Source: Ashinkailepas kermadecensis
Lineage: Eukaryota; Arthropoda; Thecostraca; Neolepadidae
Length of the DNA stretch: 64,000 bases
Direction: 5' to 3'
Assembly (NCBI GenBank): GCA_034440615.1
Contig: JAOTOM010005101.1
Location: 536,501-600,500 of the forward strand
Part shown: positions 21,562 through 32,060 of the stretch, in pieces
How positions within the stretch are numbered: the stretch's first letter is position 1
Layout of the letters: each line of letters starts with the position of its first letter
The notes under the pieces: generated by a model
The model's input: only the letters and a program-made list of their open reading frames with translations
Told to the model about the DNA's origin: nothing
The model's database searches: none
Translations under genes and position numbers: made by a program

Positions 21562-21752
21562 GTGCACGCTGCGACTACTGAGCGCTACCTGACAGGGCGC
21601 CATCTGATGGACGAATCCACTATGAATGGAGCACTTGCCACCCTATTGGATGAAGTGAAGCCTGTCCACGCCTCAGAGCTAGCCAATGTCGCCTACCGAC
21701 AGCGACTCGCATCCAATCTGCTCTGCAAGGCCCGTGGAGTGGACGCACAGTG
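21562..21752 (+). pseudogene. Xanthine dehydrogenase / aldehyde oxidase exon remnant: end of the FAD domain
   Basis: These molybdenum flavoenzymes oxidise purines or aldehydes in the cytosol. After the acceptor GGCTGGCAG (ending 21561) the frame reads VHAATTERYLTGRHL, MNGALATLLDEVKP and YRQRLASNLLCKA. This follows the family pattern HATxTExxLxGKxL, LxxALxxLxxEVxP and YRKxLAxxLFYKF from the C-terminal part of the medium FAD domain. A possible donor GTAGGT starts at 21753 and would leave phase 2. The next similar block (22210-22360) does not join in that phase, and the flavin-binding and molybdopterin parts are not seen nearby. It may still be an exon of a living gene with unseen neighbours. 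Confidence 0.6.
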
Positions 21753-22174
21753 GTAGGTTAGATCTGCCACGATCGCGAACTATGCTGCCACGCTGCAGCC
21801 ACAGGTGCTTCATTGGTTAGAGCGTGGAAGTATCTGCATGGACGTCACCGACAGGCCTCCACTCGCAGCCACGTGCATTGTCGCTGCCGTTGTGCACGGC
21901 CGTGCAAAATTTTCATTCTGGTGACCTGTGCTCGATTCGACTGAATGGGGTCCATCCGATCGGTGGATCCCATTCAATATCGGCGCGCTGGTGTCTGGAC
22001 TGTGTATAGATACGACGATGCGCGGCCGGTACCTTCAATCAAGCGACCGTCGCGATACTATATTTATGCACAACACGGACACACTGTGGGCTTTGAGTCA
22101 TTTTTGCTAAACGTGTACTGGTTGTTGCGAGATGGTTGGCTGATCGACCTTTGCATGGCCCTGGTGACATGCCC

Positions 22175-22230
22175 TGGCGGCAGGTGATCCTGCACACACT
22201 GGACGGCAGGTGATCCTGCACACACTGGGC
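22175..22230 (+). repeat. Short direct duplication
   Basis: CGGCAGGTGATCCTGCACAC, followed by ACTGG, occurs at 22178 and again at 22204. It duplicates a possible splice acceptor (GGCAG) just before the oxidase-like block. Confidence 0.85.
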
Positions 22231-22360
22231 GACAAGAATCCCGTCCAACTCAGATCGGGTGGCCATCACCTGACTTGTGGTCTGGCCAGTGGCCCTCAGC
22301 AGTCCGACACAGACAAGGCACTGTGGCCGGTCAACCAGGCCGTAATCAAGCTGAAGGCGC
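22210..22360 (+). pseudogene. Xanthine dehydrogenase / aldehyde oxidase exon remnant: linker before the Mo domain
   Basis: The frame reads LRSGGHHLTCGLASGPQQ, DTDKALWPVNQAVIKLKAHI. This matches the linker between the FAD and molybdopterin domains of insect aldehyde oxidases and xanthine dehydrogenases (RSGG..L.RGLSSG.Q, DTDK.LWP.NQPI.KLEALI). Similarity stops after KLKAHIEA, where the family goes on with the CSGEAEY block, and no convincing donor is present at that point. Read from GTG at 22210 it is phase 0, which does not fit the phase-2 donor at 21753. I therefore score it as a gene fragment. Confidence 0.6.
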
Positions 22361-22980
22361 ATATAGAGGCATACTTTATACTTTATATAAAGTCTGCCCG
22401 CAATAAAGTCGCGGCGTCCGGCTCGGGCTTCCCCGTGCCGCCCGGGCTGGCCACCGCACCACACCCAGGACTGCCGGAATACAATTGATCACTCCCTGTG
22501 TTAGAGCAGCTAATTGCAGCTGAAACTTACGGTATATATAGTCAAAAGATCGCTGATTTCAATGGGATTGGTCTCTGGTTGTGCACTGTTGTGCGTTTTT
22601 TTTAAAACCTTATTCGAACTTTGAGGTACTACAAAGTTGAACGACTATTAAAATGACATGTTGTTTGATACAAAATAGCAAATTGTGAATCGTTATATGC
22701 CTTTGTGAATTGCTCAACGCATTGAGAATGTTCTCAGCTATCATTCCATATCTCATTTGCCTAGATTTTTAGAATGCGTCTTACTTTTGTCAGTCCTCAA
22801 ACTCCGACAACATTTGTGTACATGTTCATCGTTTTTATTCGCACGTAATGTTGTCCATGTTCATGGACTTGTTACTATATCAAATATTGTGAAAATTATC
22901 CCAAAACTGTGACCTGGTGTGCTTCAAGCATTTGCTAATGCAATGGCGCCACAAATATGGCATACAAAATAGTCGAGAAA
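22361..22980. other. No gene recognised
   Basis: AT-rich sequence between the oxidase remnant and the non-LTR element remnant; nothing recognised. Confidence 0.45.
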
Positions 22981-22984
22981 TGCA

Positions 22985-23790
22985 TTTTTGACCATTTTTT
23001 TCCAGTTATCACACTGTGCACTGGTCAAACCAAATTAACACTTCATCGTTCGATATACACAGCAGAATTGGTCGCCATACTCACTTGCCTCAAACACATT
23101 ATTGCACAACACATCACTGCCCTTACTACAATCTGCACTGACTCACGATACTCCGTTGACGCCCTCGCGGCCATACACAACACCACGCACCCCACACTCC
23201 ACGCTATCCGACACCTCTACCATGACAACCACGCACACCTTCAGCTCACCCTCCTCTGGATCCCCGGACGTAGGGGTATCCCGGGGAACGAACGAGCGTA
23301 TGGTCTGGCCCGGACGGCAATCAACCTCCCCCCCCCGAACTAGGGAGTTCCGGTACCCCCCGGGATCTCCTATATCTAACAAATAATTTATTTAAGAAGT
23401 ATATCCAGGTCTGCTGGTCACGCAACACCACACACCTACATGCTGTCAAGCTCACACTCTCCAACTGGTCCTCCTCCAACCAGCACTCCTGTTTGAACGA
23501 GGTGGTACTCGCCAGACTTCGACTCGGACACACCAAATTAACGCACAATTGTAATTGTATCGACCACGCCGCCCTTCGCTTTGTAGCACACCTCGATTTC
23601 GCATTACTGTCACCCATATTTTACTTACCTGTCCAGCTTATGCTCCTCATCGTCGTGCTATTCTCCCGTATTTCACCAACATCCATACACAAATTTCGCT
23701 TCGGGCTCTCCTCGGGGATGAGCATCCGGCACTCTTCGAGCTACCTTTCCTCTTTTTACATGACACCAAACTTTCCGAACTGATCTGATT
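22985..23790 (+). pseudogene. 3' end of a dead non-LTR retrotransposon (RNase H and zinc-knuckle region)
   Basis: The first frame to 23343 is an RNase H domain as found after the reverse transcriptase in I/Jockey-type elements: YTAELVAILTCLKHI (Glu of the active site), CTDSRYSVDALAAI (Asp) and LLWIPGRRGIPGNERAYGLA. In the last, the usual GNExAD has lost its Asp. After a break the frame shifts through LNEVVLARLRLGHTKLTH, the usual ARLRIGHTRLTH block, and then to another frame with VTHILLTCPAY (family VEHILLxCP) up to the stop at 23786-23788. The 5' part is missing, as usual for truncated copies. Frameshifts make it inactive. Confidence 0.8.
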
Positions 23791-24085
23791 TCTCTGTCAC
23801 ACGTTACCTGGTTCAAGCTGATTTGATGTGAAGTTAAAAGCTATATGACACGCGTCACACTCTTCATTAGCTATATGACTTCGCTACACACCTCTTCCTC
23901 TCCTACGTCATAAAACACGTACATACAGGTTATTTCACACTAGGTAGGCAGGGACCGATCCAATTTGGCCAAAACGGACGGTTTTCCTTATAGATTGTGT
24001 TTTTTTACCTACGGATTTTCCAAGCAGCTTGGTTTTCCCCCTTCTCAGGTTTTTCCAAGCTTTAACAACATACACCTAACACATA

Positions 24086-24200
24086 CAAGGTCGGGCCTGA
24101 CGCCCACGGCTCGCTCTGGGCGCCGGGTCTCCGCTTCGTTTCAGGTCGCAGGTGGGCAGTCGAGCCTGTTCGTAGGCTACGAAGCTGCCCGACCTTCAAA
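24086..24200. repeat. Fold-back with AAGGTCGGGC / GCCCGACCTT arms
   Basis: CAAGGTCGGGCCTGACGCC at about 24087 is mirrored by GCTGCCCGACCTTC at about 24185, with internal CG-rich pairing between them. It is followed at once by an (ATGT)n stretch, typical of the 3' edge of a mobile repeat. Confidence 0.55.
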
Positions 24201-24216
24201 AGTTCTTCTGATTATT

Positions 24217-24240
24217 ATGTATGTATGTATGCATGTATGC
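24217..24240 (+). repeat. Short (ATGT)n microsatellite
   Basis: TATGTATGTATGTATGCATG tetranucleotide run next to the fold-back. Confidence 0.85.
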
Positions 24241-24431
24241 ACATGAACCTGTATGCCATGTATGCATCGGTCCTTTACGCCACGTTCTTTGTTTGCCGGC
24301 GTCTCATGATTCCTATCTTGCTTATTTGATACAACCGGATGCCACATAAGTCGGATTAATGTAACCCTTTCCTTAACGTAATACATCTCTAGCGGATGGC
24401 ACTCTGCCTCTGCTAAATACAAAAATGGCTC

Positions 24432-27418
24432 GCTGGTCATTAGTCGGTGCCAGCTGGACCGGCTCTGGCTGGTTGGTCATTAGTCGGTGTCAGCTGGACC
24501 GGCTCTGGCTGGCTGGTCATTAGTCGGTGTCAGTTGGACCGGCTCTGGCTGGGTGGTCATTAGTCGGTGTCAGCTGGACCGGCTCTGGCTGGGTGGTCAT
24601 TAGTCGGTGTCAGCTGGACCGGCTCTGGCTGGGTGGTCATTAGTCGGTGTCAGCTGGACCGGCTCTGGCTGGCTGGTCATTAGTCGGTGTCAGCTGGACC
24701 GGCTCTGGCTGGGTGGTCATTAGTCGGTGCCAACTGGACCGGCTCTGGCTGGGTGGTCATTAGTCGGTGTCAGCTGGACCGGCTCTGGCTGGGTGGTCAT
24801 TAGTCGGTGTCAGCTGGACCGGCTCTGGCTGGGTGGTCATTAGTCGGTGTCAGCTGGACCGGCTCTGGCTGGGTGGTCATTAGTCGGTGTCAGCTGGACC
24901 GGCTCTGGCTGGCCGGTCATTAGTCGGTGTCAGCTGGACCGGCTCTGGCTGGTTGGTCATTAGTCGGTGTCAGCTGGACCGGCTCTGGCTGGCCGGTCAT
25001 TAGTCGGTGTCAACTGGACCGGCTCTGGCTGGCTGGTCATTAGTCGGTGTCAGCTGGACCGGCTCTGGCTGGGTGGTCATTAGTCGGTGTCAGCTGGACC
25101 GGCTCTGGCTGGCTGGTCATTAGTCGGTGTCAGCTGGACCGGCTCTGGCTGGGTGGTCATTAGTCGGTGTCAGCTGGACCGGCTCTGGCTGGCTGGTCAT
25201 TAGTCGGTGTCAGCTGGACCGGCTGGCTGGCTGGTCATTAGTGTTGCTGGTGGTGGCCGGTCATTAGTCGGTGTCAGCTGGACCGGCTCTGGCTGGATGG
25301 TCATTAGTCGGTGTCAGCTGGACCGGCTCTGGCTGGCTGGTCATTAGTCGGTGTCAACTGGACCGGCTCTGGCTGGTTGGTCATTAGTCGGTGTCAGCTG
25401 GACCGGCTCTGGCTGGGTGGTCATTAGTCGGTGTCAGCTGGACCGGCTCTGGCTGGGTGGTCATTAGTCGGTGTCAGCTGGACCGGCTCTGGCTGGGTGG
25501 TCATTAGTCGGTGCCAACTGGACCGGCTCTGGCTGGGTGGTCATTGGTCGGTGTCAACTGGACCGGCTCTGGCTGGCTGGTCATTAGTCGGTGTCAGCTG
25601 GACCGGCTCTGGCTGGGTGGTCACTAGTCGGTGTCAGCTGGACCGGCTCTGGCTGGCTGGTCATTAGTCGGTGTCAGCTGGACCGGCTCTGGTTGGGTGG
25701 TCATTAGTCGGTGTCAGCTGGACCGGCTCTGGCTGGCTGGTCATTAGTCGGTGTCAACTGGACCGGCTCTGGCTGGCTGGTCATTAGTCGGTGTCAGCTG
25801 GACCGGCTCTGGCTGGGTGGTCATTAGTCGGTGTCAGCTGGACCGGCTCTGGCTGGGTGGTCATTAGTCGGTGTCAGCTGGACCGGCTCTGGCTGGCTGG
25901 TCATTAGTCGGTGTCAGCTGGACTGGCTCTGGCTGGGTGGTCATTAGTCGGTGTCAGTTGGACCGGTTCTGGCTGGGTGGTCATTAGTCGGTGTCAGCTG
26001 GACCGGCTCTAGCTGGGTGGTCATTAGTCGGTGTCAGCTGGACCGGCTCTGGCTGGGTGGTCATTAGTCGGTGTCAGCTGGACCGGCTCTGGCTGGGTGG
26101 TCATTAGTCGGTGTCAGCTGGACCGGCTCTGGCTGGGTGGTCATTAGTCGGTGTCAGCTGGACCGGCTCTGGCTGGGTGGTCATTAGTCGGTGTCAGCTG
26201 GACCGGCTCTGGCTGGGTGGTCATTAGTCGGTGTCAGCTGGACCGGCTCTGGCTGGGTGGTCATTAGTCGGTGTCAGCTGGACCGGCTCTGGCTGGCTGG
26301 TCATTAGTCGGTGTCAACTGGACCGGCTCTGGCTGGCTGGTCATTAGTCGGTGTCAGCTGGACCGGCTCTGGCTGGGTGGTCATTAGTCGGTGTCAGCTG
26401 GACCGGCTCTGGCTGGTTGGTCATTAGTCGGTGTCAGCTGGACCGGCTCTGGCTGGCTGGTCATTAGTCGGTGTCAGTTGGACCGGCTCTGGCTGGGTGG
26501 TCATTAGTCTGTGTCAGCTGGACTGGCTCTGGCTGGCTGGTCATTAGTCGGTGTCAGCTGGACCGGCTCTGGCTGGGTGGTCATTAGTCGGTGTCAGCTG
26601 GACCGGCTCTGGCTGGCTGGTCATTAGTCGGTGTCAGTTGGACCGGCTCTGGCTGGGTGGTCATTAGTCTGTGTCAGCTGGACTGGCTCTGGCTGGCTGG
26701 TCATTAGTCGGTGTCAGTTGGACCGGCTCTGGCTGGGTGGTCATTAGTCGGTGTCAGCTGGACCGGCTCTGGCTGGGTGGTCATTAGTCGGTGTCAGCTG
26801 GACCGGCTCTGGCTGGGTGGTCATTAGTCGGTGTCAGCTGGACCGGCTCTGGCTGGCTGGTCATTAGTCGGTGTCAACTGGACCGGCTCTGGCTGGCTGG
26901 TCATTAGTCGGTGTCAGCTGGACAGGCTCTGGCTGGGTGGTCATTAGTCGGTGTCAGCTGGACCGGCTCTGGCTGGGTGGTCATTAGTCGGTGCCAACTG
27001 GACCGGCTCTGGCTGGGTGGTCATTAGTCGGTGTCAGCTGGACCGGCTCTGGCTGGGTGGTCATTAGTCGGTGTCAGCTGGACCGGCTCTGGCTGGCTGG
27101 TCATTAGTCGGTGTCAACTGGACCGGCTCTGGCTGGCTGGTCATTAGTCGGTGTCAGCTGGACGGCTCTGGCTGGGTGGTCATTAATCGGTGTCAGCTGG
27201 ACCGGCTCTGGCTGGGTGGTCATTAGTCGGTGTCAGCTGCACCGGCTCTGGCTGGTTGGTCATTAGTCGGTGTCAGCTGGACCGGCTCTGGCTGGGTGGT
27301 CATTAGTCGGTGTCAGCTGGACCGGCTCTGGCTGGGTGGTCATTAGTCGGTGTCAGCTGGACCGGCTCTGGCTGGGTGGTCATTAGTCGGTGTCAGCTGG
27401 ACCGGTTCTGGCTGGGTG
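24432..27418. repeat. 40-bp satellite array of about 74 units
   Basis: Nearly 3 kb of a 40-bp unit: TGGTCATTAGTCGGTGTCAG then CTGGACCGGCTCTGGCTGGG. Recurrent variants are GGCTGGT/GGGTGGT/GGTTGGT/GGCCGGT at the junction, CAACTGG or CAGTTGG, and GTCTGTG. One unit at 25210-25260 is rearranged (TGTTGCTGGTGGTGGCC). The variant pair CAGTTGG...GTCTGTG...GACTGG recurs at about 26475-26540 and 26635-26700, exactly four units apart. This shows a local higher-order duplication. Short open frames inside it are not genes. Confidence 0.97.
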
Positions 27419-28734
27419 CCGCCATAAAACATTTCGTGTGACAAAAAATAAATAAATAGTAAATAAAATAATTATTCCACCTGCTCGAAAGATAATGTTA
27501 TAGTAAACTTGCTAGCAGGTACAATCCTGACGGCAGCTATTAGGGCTTGATGCGTTGCCACAGAAAGCTACAATGTTTCCGAAGCATGCCAGCATACAGG
27601 GCCGGGTGGCTCAGACGAACGTTTGTCGTATATACGCATATGCACCGGAATGGATTCGCTCAGACATCGTTGTCGCTTGTGATTAATTAAGTGCAATGAC
27701 ATAACACAATATAATACACTCTATCTGCATTTGAAGTAGCACTACTGGACAAAGCAACGGTGGTGGCTTCCACCGAAGTTGGCCACATATTCCCAGCATT
27801 TCAATGCAAGTCGGCTTGGTAGGTTGACATGGCACACCGTGGCATCATTACCGTTGCATTGCCATGAGCACACCTATGATTAAAATGGTTCTTCATTTCT
27901 CTGAAGACTTACATTGGTTGTTCAAGGGTGCAGATTGCATTGAAATATGTTAACAACAAAAGGAGCAACAGGGACTCCATTACAACAAAATTGTTCTCAT
28001 CCTTTTCTGCTTCTGATAGGTATATCCATCCCTTCTCGGCTTGGTGCTTGGATTAACCCTTGCCGAGCCGGCGGGCAAATCCCCCTTCGCCGGGCTGGAA
28101 GGGGAGGGGTTATTGAAAGACACCACCACTAACTTCCGATCCATGTAAGGTAGGATAGAATGCAAAGCCCCCCCCCCCCCTCCACACACACACACTAAAT
28201 TCCGATATGCATGAAGTAGGATAAAGCACACATCACCGCTGGAAAGTACTAGTTATGGAGAGCCCAAAACGTGCCTTGCATTTGCATTTTGGCCAATAAG
28301 GCCGCACAAGTCACGTTTGTTCAGTATGCGGGTCTTGAATCCAATCCCTGGAAATTAAACGTAGTACTTGTTTTCTTTCGGCGTTATTTCTCGAGAACTC
28401 AGATACCTTAATATTGATATGTTTATCATAGTGAAAAAAAAAATTGAACAGAGTAGGTAAGGTCAAGTCAAAATCGGGATTCAAAGCCAATTCCCGAACT
28501 ATCCATTCTAAAGACACAGGGAAGACGTCATTGGCAAGTCAATGTAACCTAGGATTCATATCACAGCTTATTTATTCATCGTTGGCTATGCTGAGGTCAT
28601 TAAAGGTCATAATAGGTGAAGCTCGCGACGTGACGTTCATCTTGGGGAATGGACTGGAAAATATGATCATGTACGCCTCGTTTCCTATGAGTAGGATTAT
28701 TCAAGCAAAATGCGCACACCCGAAAAGTGCCCAC
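27419..28734. other. No gene recognised; short repeats only
   Basis: A tRNA A-box-like GGTGGCTCAGACG lies at 27605 with only a poor B-box. A C-run then (CA)n at 28167-28195 lies between two related stretches (CTTCCGATCCATGTAAGGTA and ATTCCGATATGCATGAAGTA). No exon is recognised, although 183- and 145-codon frames run toward the repeat at 28735. Confidence 0.45.
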
Positions 28735-28925
28735 ACCTGGGACACTCGGGACAAGTGCCCCCCCCCCCATGGGGACGTGGCGCCCCTCCGGGCGGGCAAA
28801 GGTGCGCCTTTGGGAAGGCTCGAGTGCACCTACTTCAATTTTTTTTCGCCCAGAGTCAACCCTTTGGAAGGAAAGGTGCCTCTCCGAGAAGGCCCAAGTG
28901 CACTCCCTCTATACCCCCCCGATCA
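28735..28925 (+). repeat. Dispersed 'GGCGCCCCTCC' repeat, copy B
   Basis: Shares CCCATGG...GTGGCGCCCCTCCGGG, GGGAAGGCTCGAGTGCACC and AAAGGTGCCTCTCCGAGAAG with the copies at 5830, 35900 and 59580. Confidence 0.6.
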
Positions 28926-29164
28926 TATGATTTCCAATCAGATGTCCGCATGCCATTGTTCTACCTCATGCAGCTTTCCAATGGAAGAAAGTTAACGCGA
29001 AATCCGTCCTACACGGACAACGCAAAATCGCAAAAAGTCATGAAAAGCGAACGTCCATATGGGATATTTATAAGAACCCATTTTTGTTATTTTTTGTTTG
29101 GACAGCGATATCACGCCCATTTTTATTTCCGCCGTCAAACTGATTAATTGTGATGGACTAGGGG

Positions 29165-29224
29165 TGACGGGAGGTCACGAGGTCACGAGGTCATGAGGTC
29201 GCGAGGTCACGAGGTCGCGAAGTC
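29165..29224. repeat. 9-bp tandem repeat GAGGTCACG
   Basis: About six units of GAGGTCACG, with GCG and ATG variants, give an ordered ladder of AGGTC motifs. Confidence 0.9.
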
Positions 29225-30055
29225 AAATGTAAGAAATATTGATATTTTATTTCGAGAATGTTTCAGATGATCCTTTTCTTCTTAGGTATATATAATTTGC
29301 CACCCTTTCTGCTTCTTATTAATGATATATCCATCGTCAAATCAGCCCATGTTATTTAACCTAAAAATAATGCCGAAGGCTATAACTAAAAAAACCGTTT
29401 GCCAAATCTGGCTGACATTTGCACAGCCGTGTTCAGAGCCCAGGACTACCCTGTGAGCAAATTTTGGTACCAATAAAGATTTATGGAGTGAATTGGTCGA
29501 TCTGTTGTGGAACAGTTTGAATTGACTAAACTGTTAAAACAAAGCCTAACTGAAAATATCACGTGAGCGCTGCCTGAGCTTCGTCATGAAACTAATGCCA
29601 AGATTTAGCTTCCAGCACCTTCCTCCTCATGGCCACCAATGCACGCACTGACAGAACTGATAACGCTGTCAACTATAACAATAACGTTGGGTAGGGTTAC
29701 ATTGACGAACTGGGAACAAATGTTTGTAGCGATACCGACTGGCTCGATGAACGCGTTCGGATATTAGCTCCTCTACTAACTACTCGCCGCTTCGAGCATA
29801 GAGTTCAGGTGGAAAAATCACCAGTCGTATGTGAGGTGAACCTCGCTCAAAGGCCGCCATTCGGCGGCAGACCGCCACACGATGGAAATACACGATGTAG
29901 TTGAAGTACAATGCTGGTTTCGCCAGTGAAAAGAAGAGTGCCTTCATATTGTCGGTCCATTGCATGAGGGCCGTAATTTATGGAGCATTTGTCTTGTCGC
30001 TCAAAACTGCTTCACTCACCAGGCATTGGTGGTGGTCTTGAATCGTTTAGATTTG
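29225..30055. other. No gene recognised
   Basis: AT-rich to mixed sequence without conserved blocks or long frames. Confidence 0.5.
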
Positions 30056-30056
30056 T

Positions 30057-30375
30057 GTGCTGTGTACCTCTCCACCCCCTTATAGATCCACCACTAAGAA
30101 AATATCCTGGATCCGCCACTGCTTGTGGTGTTTTATCATAGTTTGTCTTGGATTCACTCCTCCTCTCCTTGACCCATCATTAGCAAGATGTCACCCCTGC
30201 ACCCTAGATCCGCTACTGGGAAAATGTCTGACTCGGTCACTGCTTGCGATGCATTATTACCGTTTGTTCTCCTCCACCCTCCAAACTTTCCGTCGGCAAC
30301 GCAAATGATACCGCTTTAAGGAAGCCGGCCACTTGCTACCAATTTATTCCTTCCCCTGGATCCGCCTCTGACATA
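30057..30375 (+). repeat. Tandemly duplicated repeat ends with CTGGATCCGCC motifs
   Basis: ATCCTGGATCCGCCACTG at 30106, CCTAGATCCGCTACTGG at 30202 and CCCCTGGATCCGCCTCTGA at 30355 are the same end signal as at 59890-59907. The stretch after the first (CACTGCTTGTGGTG..TTATCATAGTTTGT) recurs about 125 bp later (CACTGCTTGCGATG..TTATTACCGTTTGT), a local duplication. Confidence 0.55.
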
Positions 30376-30579
30376 GTTAGCCTAAAAATGGGCATTCCCG
30401 TAGGTAGGCAAGGAAGTATGAGCAGTGGAATTACAAATTATAATAATCTTGAACAGTAAAACAATCAAAATATTCAGATACATGTGCTGTTCCTAAGTTT
30501 TCTCTCAGAAATCCGTCAGAGTTGTCTACTAATATTTGCTCCTGAGGCCGCCTCCGATATGTTCACGAAATTATAATTT

Positions 30580-30983
30580 TGGGACCATATATGAAAGGAA
30601 TGATAGAAAAAGTCACGGAGTTGCACGCCTTTATCATAATGGGTTATGAAAGGGCAGGCGAAAACCACAGGGACGGAATCCGCCCTCCTCCCTAACAGAA
30701 TAGGATTAAACCAAAATGTTAATTACATGCTATTTATCATTTTCGGCACAGCAAATGACTCCAAATCCAAGTTTACCCGCTTAATTTGGTAAAAACACGC
30801 CTATATTTACCTAATCTTAAGTCAGCAATGTTTACTTTAATTCAAGTTCGATATATTCGAGTTGTTAGGCTTGATGAAGGAGCAGCATGATTACAGATGA
30901 GGTTTATATGTTGCAGCTACTTTGAATGTACTTTGTTCATTTTGGAACACTGCTCGCTTTGACCCGTACCAGATCTATAACCT
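30580..30983 (+). repeat. Dispersed repeat interrupted by the TTAA element (left half)
   Basis: Related to 36190-36440: shared GAAA..C..GGACGGA, TGCT.TTTATC.TTTTC.GC, CTGCAACTACT..GAATG and TTTGACCCGT. It continues after the element at 32004, so the TTAA element sits inside this older repeat. Confidence 0.6.
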
Positions 30984-32003
30984 TTAACACTCGCACGTCC
31001 GGCGGTCCGCGCCAACTTCGCATGTCCGGGGGGGGGGGGGCAGATGTCTGCCCCCCCTAAGATCTCGAGAACTATGCTAGGTAGCGACAAACGGAAAACG
31101 GCTTTGGATAGCTGGTGACAAGCTCTATCGAAAGTATTTCAGTAATTTTCTCGCTCAGGTCAATATTTAGGTCACTGGGTCATCATATGTCAAATTCGAC
31201 CAGATCGGATGGAACCCTCAGATATTGGCACATATCTCAGGACCTGTAACAGATAGAAACAAACTGCAAACGCTATTCGACAGCCCTTGAAATGTGCTAT
31301 CGACATACGCTGTGTAATTTAAGGTCAGGTCAACAGATGGGTCACCGAAACAATGACCTCAGGTCAAGGTCATGGAGTAGAGTAGGGAGGTCATGTGATA
31401 TATCAATCGACACGTCTGGCGACACAAGCACAATGACGGTAATTTCAGCCTTCTAGCTCAATGCATTGCGATATAATGCGCAGAAATGTGCTAGTGATTT
31501 CAGGTGACCTCAGCTGACCTTGGTGTGGCCACTAAGCAAAAATGTCAGCGATAACATTGCGAATAGCTTCAAACTACACGCCATAACGGTTGGAGGTCAT
31601 TCCGAGAGCAAATATGTAACCAGGAAACATTTGTATATTTTTCCATAGGCCTATAATGGGTAAGCCATGGCCACGACCTGACCTCAGTTCAACGCTACGA
31701 AAAAACCGTGATATACATATTATAGACCTGATAGGATCATGACGTGATATAAGTTTGAAATCAATCGCCCAATTATTGTGGGAGTGATGCCACCTAGAAC
31801 TCGGAGGGACGTTAGGTCACTTCGCCTGACCTGGTGACCTGACTTGAGATGACCCAGGGTCAAAAATTTCTGAGGATATGCGGAAAAGACCAATGAGCAG
31901 CCATGCGAGGTTTGGCCTTGCTAACCCGATTAGTATGGCGGCAAAGTAGGAAAAACCGCAGGGGGGGGCAGATATCTGCCCCCCCCGGACGTGCGCGGGT
32001 TAA
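30984..32003. mobile_element. TTAA-flanked non-autonomous element, copy 2
   Basis: TTAA at 30984-30987 and 32000-32003 flank a 1,012-bp body, the same length as copy 1 at 12359-13378 and nearly identical to it. The length balance comes from different G-run lengths and a few small indels. The ends, the two G-run/C-run hairpins and almost all AGGTCA/TGACCT motifs are shared. One motif is lost here (GACCTCAGTTCAACG for GACCTCAGGTCAACG). The site relative at 36440-36481 shows what the locus looked like before insertion. No transposase frame, so mobility would need an enzyme from elsewhere. Confidence 0.85.
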
Positions 32004-32060
32004 CGACATGGACCTTAAATTTGTGCGAGATATGTGAAGCCGTTCCTAAAGAGGCTACAT
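32004..32060 (+). repeat. Right half of the interrupted dispersed repeat
   Basis: CGACATGGACCTTAAATTTG then TGCGAGATATG matches CGATCTAGACCTGAAATTTG then TGCAAGATATG at 36450-36486. Confidence 0.7.

Noticed and set aside
27600..27670. GGTGGCTCAGACG as a possible tRNA gene or SINE head
   Set aside because: Only a weak B-box-like GGATTCGCTC follows and no acceptor stem pairs; insufficient.
28060..28110. ATTAACCCTTGCCGAGCCGG as a further TTAA element edge
   Set aside because: TTAA followed by CCC fits loosely, but no G-run hairpin partner end or second TTAA with matching inverted repeat was found.
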